Below are positions 16,606-17,627 of a stretch of DNA of 17,627 nucleotides, in pieces. Positions within the stretch are counted from its first letter, which is position 1; the number at the start of each line of letters is the position of its first letter. The notes under the pieces are model-generated. The model ran no database searches. It worked only from the letters and a program-made list of their open reading frames with translations, and was not told the DNA's origin. Source of the DNA: Rhodospirillaceae bacterium (GTDB lineage Bacteria > Pseudomonadota > Alphaproteobacteria > DSM-16000 > Inquilinaceae). The stretch is from assembly GCA_020425485.1 (NCBI GenBank), contig JAGQRL010000107.1, forward strand, positions 3,251 through 20,877, written 5' to 3'. The position numbers were made by a program, and so were the translations under genes.

Positions 16606-17627
16606 TCAGAGTTGTTCGCGAGCCAACTCCCATCGACTGGGTCCGCGCCAGAATCTTGAGCGGAGCATCTCACGCTCGTAGATGAACTCCTTGGGCAGAC
16701 GGTCGAAGAAGCGGTCGAACAGCACCTCGTGGGCGGAGGCTTCCTCCTGGCCGGCGTCCTTGGCCACGCTCATCAGTTCGTAGAACTGCTTCTGCGGGAA
16801 TTCCAGGCCCTGCCAGGGCAGATCCTCGTGGCGCGGCATCCAGCCGAGCGGGCTTTCCACGGCGAAGCCGTCGCCGTGCACCCGGTCGAGGATCCACTTC
16901 AGCACGCGCATGTTGTCGCCGAAGCCCGGCCAGATGAACTTGCCGTTGTCGTCCTTGCGGAACCAGTTCACCCGGAAGATGCGCGGCGGGTTGTTCAGCG
17001 TGCGGCCCATGTTGAGCCAGTGGCTCCAGTAGTCGGCCATGTTGTAGCCGCAGAACGGCAGCATCGCCATCGGGTCGCGGCGCATCGCACCTTGGCCTTC
17101 CGCCGCAGCGGTGGCTTCGGAGCCCATGGTGGCCGCCAGATACACGCCGTGGGCCCAGTTGAACGCCTGGAACACCAGCGGCATGTCGTGCGACACGCGG
17201 CCGCCGAAGATGAAGGCCGCGATCGGCACACCGTCGGGGTTTTCCCAATCCGGGTCGATGGTCGGGCACTGCGAGGCCGGGGAGGTGAACCGCGCATTGG
17301 GGTGGGCGGCCGGCACGCCGCTGTCCGGCGTCCAGTCGTTGCCCTTCCAGTCGATCAGGTGGGCCGGCGGCTCCTTGGTCATGCCTTCCCACCACACGTC
17401 GCCGTCATCGGTCAGCGCGACGTTGGTGAAGATGGAGTTCTTGGCCGCGGAGATCATGGCGTTCGGGTTGGTCTTGTCCGACGTGCCCGGGGCGACGCCG
17501 AAGAACCCGGCTTCGGGGTTGATGGCATACAGCTTGCCGTCGGCCCCCGGCTTGATCCAGGCGATGTCGTCGCCGACCGTGGTCACCTTCCAGCCATCGA
17601 ATCCCTCCGGCGGGATCAGCATGGCAA
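16606..17627 (-). CDS. pckG: Phosphoenolpyruvate carboxykinase (GTP), C-terminal part
   Basis: The C-terminal roughly 340 residues of GTP-dependent PEP carboxykinase (oxaloacetate + GTP to PEP + CO2 + GDP); the start and the P-loop lie beyond the right edge. The visible part begins AMLIPPEGF, the segment that directly follows the P-loop in this family. Then come VGDDIAW (kinase-2/metal site), INPEAGFFGVAPGTS, FGGRVSHDMPLVFQAFNW, GSEATAAAEG and RVNWFRKDDNGKFIWPGFGDN. No ATP-type (PckA) features are seen. In animal enzymes the FGGRR motif has a second Arg; here it is Val (17194-17196). It lies upstream of mmdA on the same strand, separated by 111 bases and a hairpin, so co-transcription is uncertain. 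Confidence 0.95.
   Translation of the reverse strand, partial: AMLIPPEGFDGWKVTTVGDDIAWIKPGADGKLYAINPEAGFFGVAPGTSDKTNPNAMISAAKNSIFTNVALTDDGDVWWEGMTKEPPAHLIDWKGNDWTPDSGVPAAHPNARFTSPASQCPTIDPDWENPDGVPIAAFIFGGRVSHDMPLVFQAFNWAHGVYLAATMGSEATAAAEGQGAMRRDPMAMLPFCGYNMADYWSHWLNMGRTLNNPPRIFRVNWFRKDDNGKFIWPGFGDNMRVLKWILDRVHGDGFAVESPLGWMPRHEDLPWQGLEFPQKQFYELMSVAKDAGQEEASAHEVLFDRFFDRLPKEFIYEREMLRSRFWRGPSRWELAREQL

Overview
The window is about 17.6 kb of very GC-rich DNA with dense protein-coding genes on both strands. Codon use, the fused TRAP transporter, the PAS hybrid histidine kinase style and the gene families suggest an alphaproteobacterium, most likely of the Rhodospirillales. This is inference from gene content; no rRNA or tRNA is present to confirm it. 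I see no insertion sequence, phage gene, CRISPR array or integron.

Layout. (1) Positions 1-2828, plus strand: the 3' part of a fused TRAP transporter permease (4TM/12TM type with a C-terminal DUF3394-like region), then a universal stress protein, apparently one operon. (2) 2888-7554, minus strand: a very large membrane hybrid histidine kinase (two PAS, HisKA, HATPase, REC, a roughly 380-residue acidic low-complexity linker, and an HPt), preceded by a small HAD-like protein with its own terminator. (3) 7817-8260, plus strand: a glycine-zipper lipoprotein. (4) 8480-12595, plus strand: a redox operon of a PIG3-like quinone oxidoreductase, two short-chain dehydrogenases and a D-2-hydroxyglutarate/D-lactate dehydrogenase-type flavoprotein. 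It is followed by two consecutive large hairpins, the second with a T-tract. (5) 12794-16494, minus strand: mmdA-mmdD-mmdC-mmdB, a complete set for a biotin-dependent, Na+-translocating methylmalonyl-CoA decarboxylase. (6) 16606-17627, minus strand: the 3' part of a GTP-dependent PEP carboxykinase, separated from mmdA by a strong hairpin.

How the genes could work together: the decarboxylase would convert methylmalonyl-CoA to propionyl-CoA and export Na+, coupling succinate/propionate-type C4-C3 metabolism to a sodium gradient. PEP carboxykinase handles the oxaloacetate/PEP branch of the same C4 pool. TRAP transporters are generally ion-driven secondary importers and often use Na+, so a sodium economy would fit; that is inference. 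The redox operon looks like a hydroxyacid/hydroxyacyl oxidation module, but its substrate cannot be read from sequence.

The most notable points are the Na+-pump decarboxylase cluster in this setting, the hybrid kinase with non-canonical REC and HPt residues joined by a long acidic linker, the HAD-like protein with Glu at the nucleophile position, and the paired 3' hairpins after the redox operon. I did not find anything I could defend as a wholly new system.
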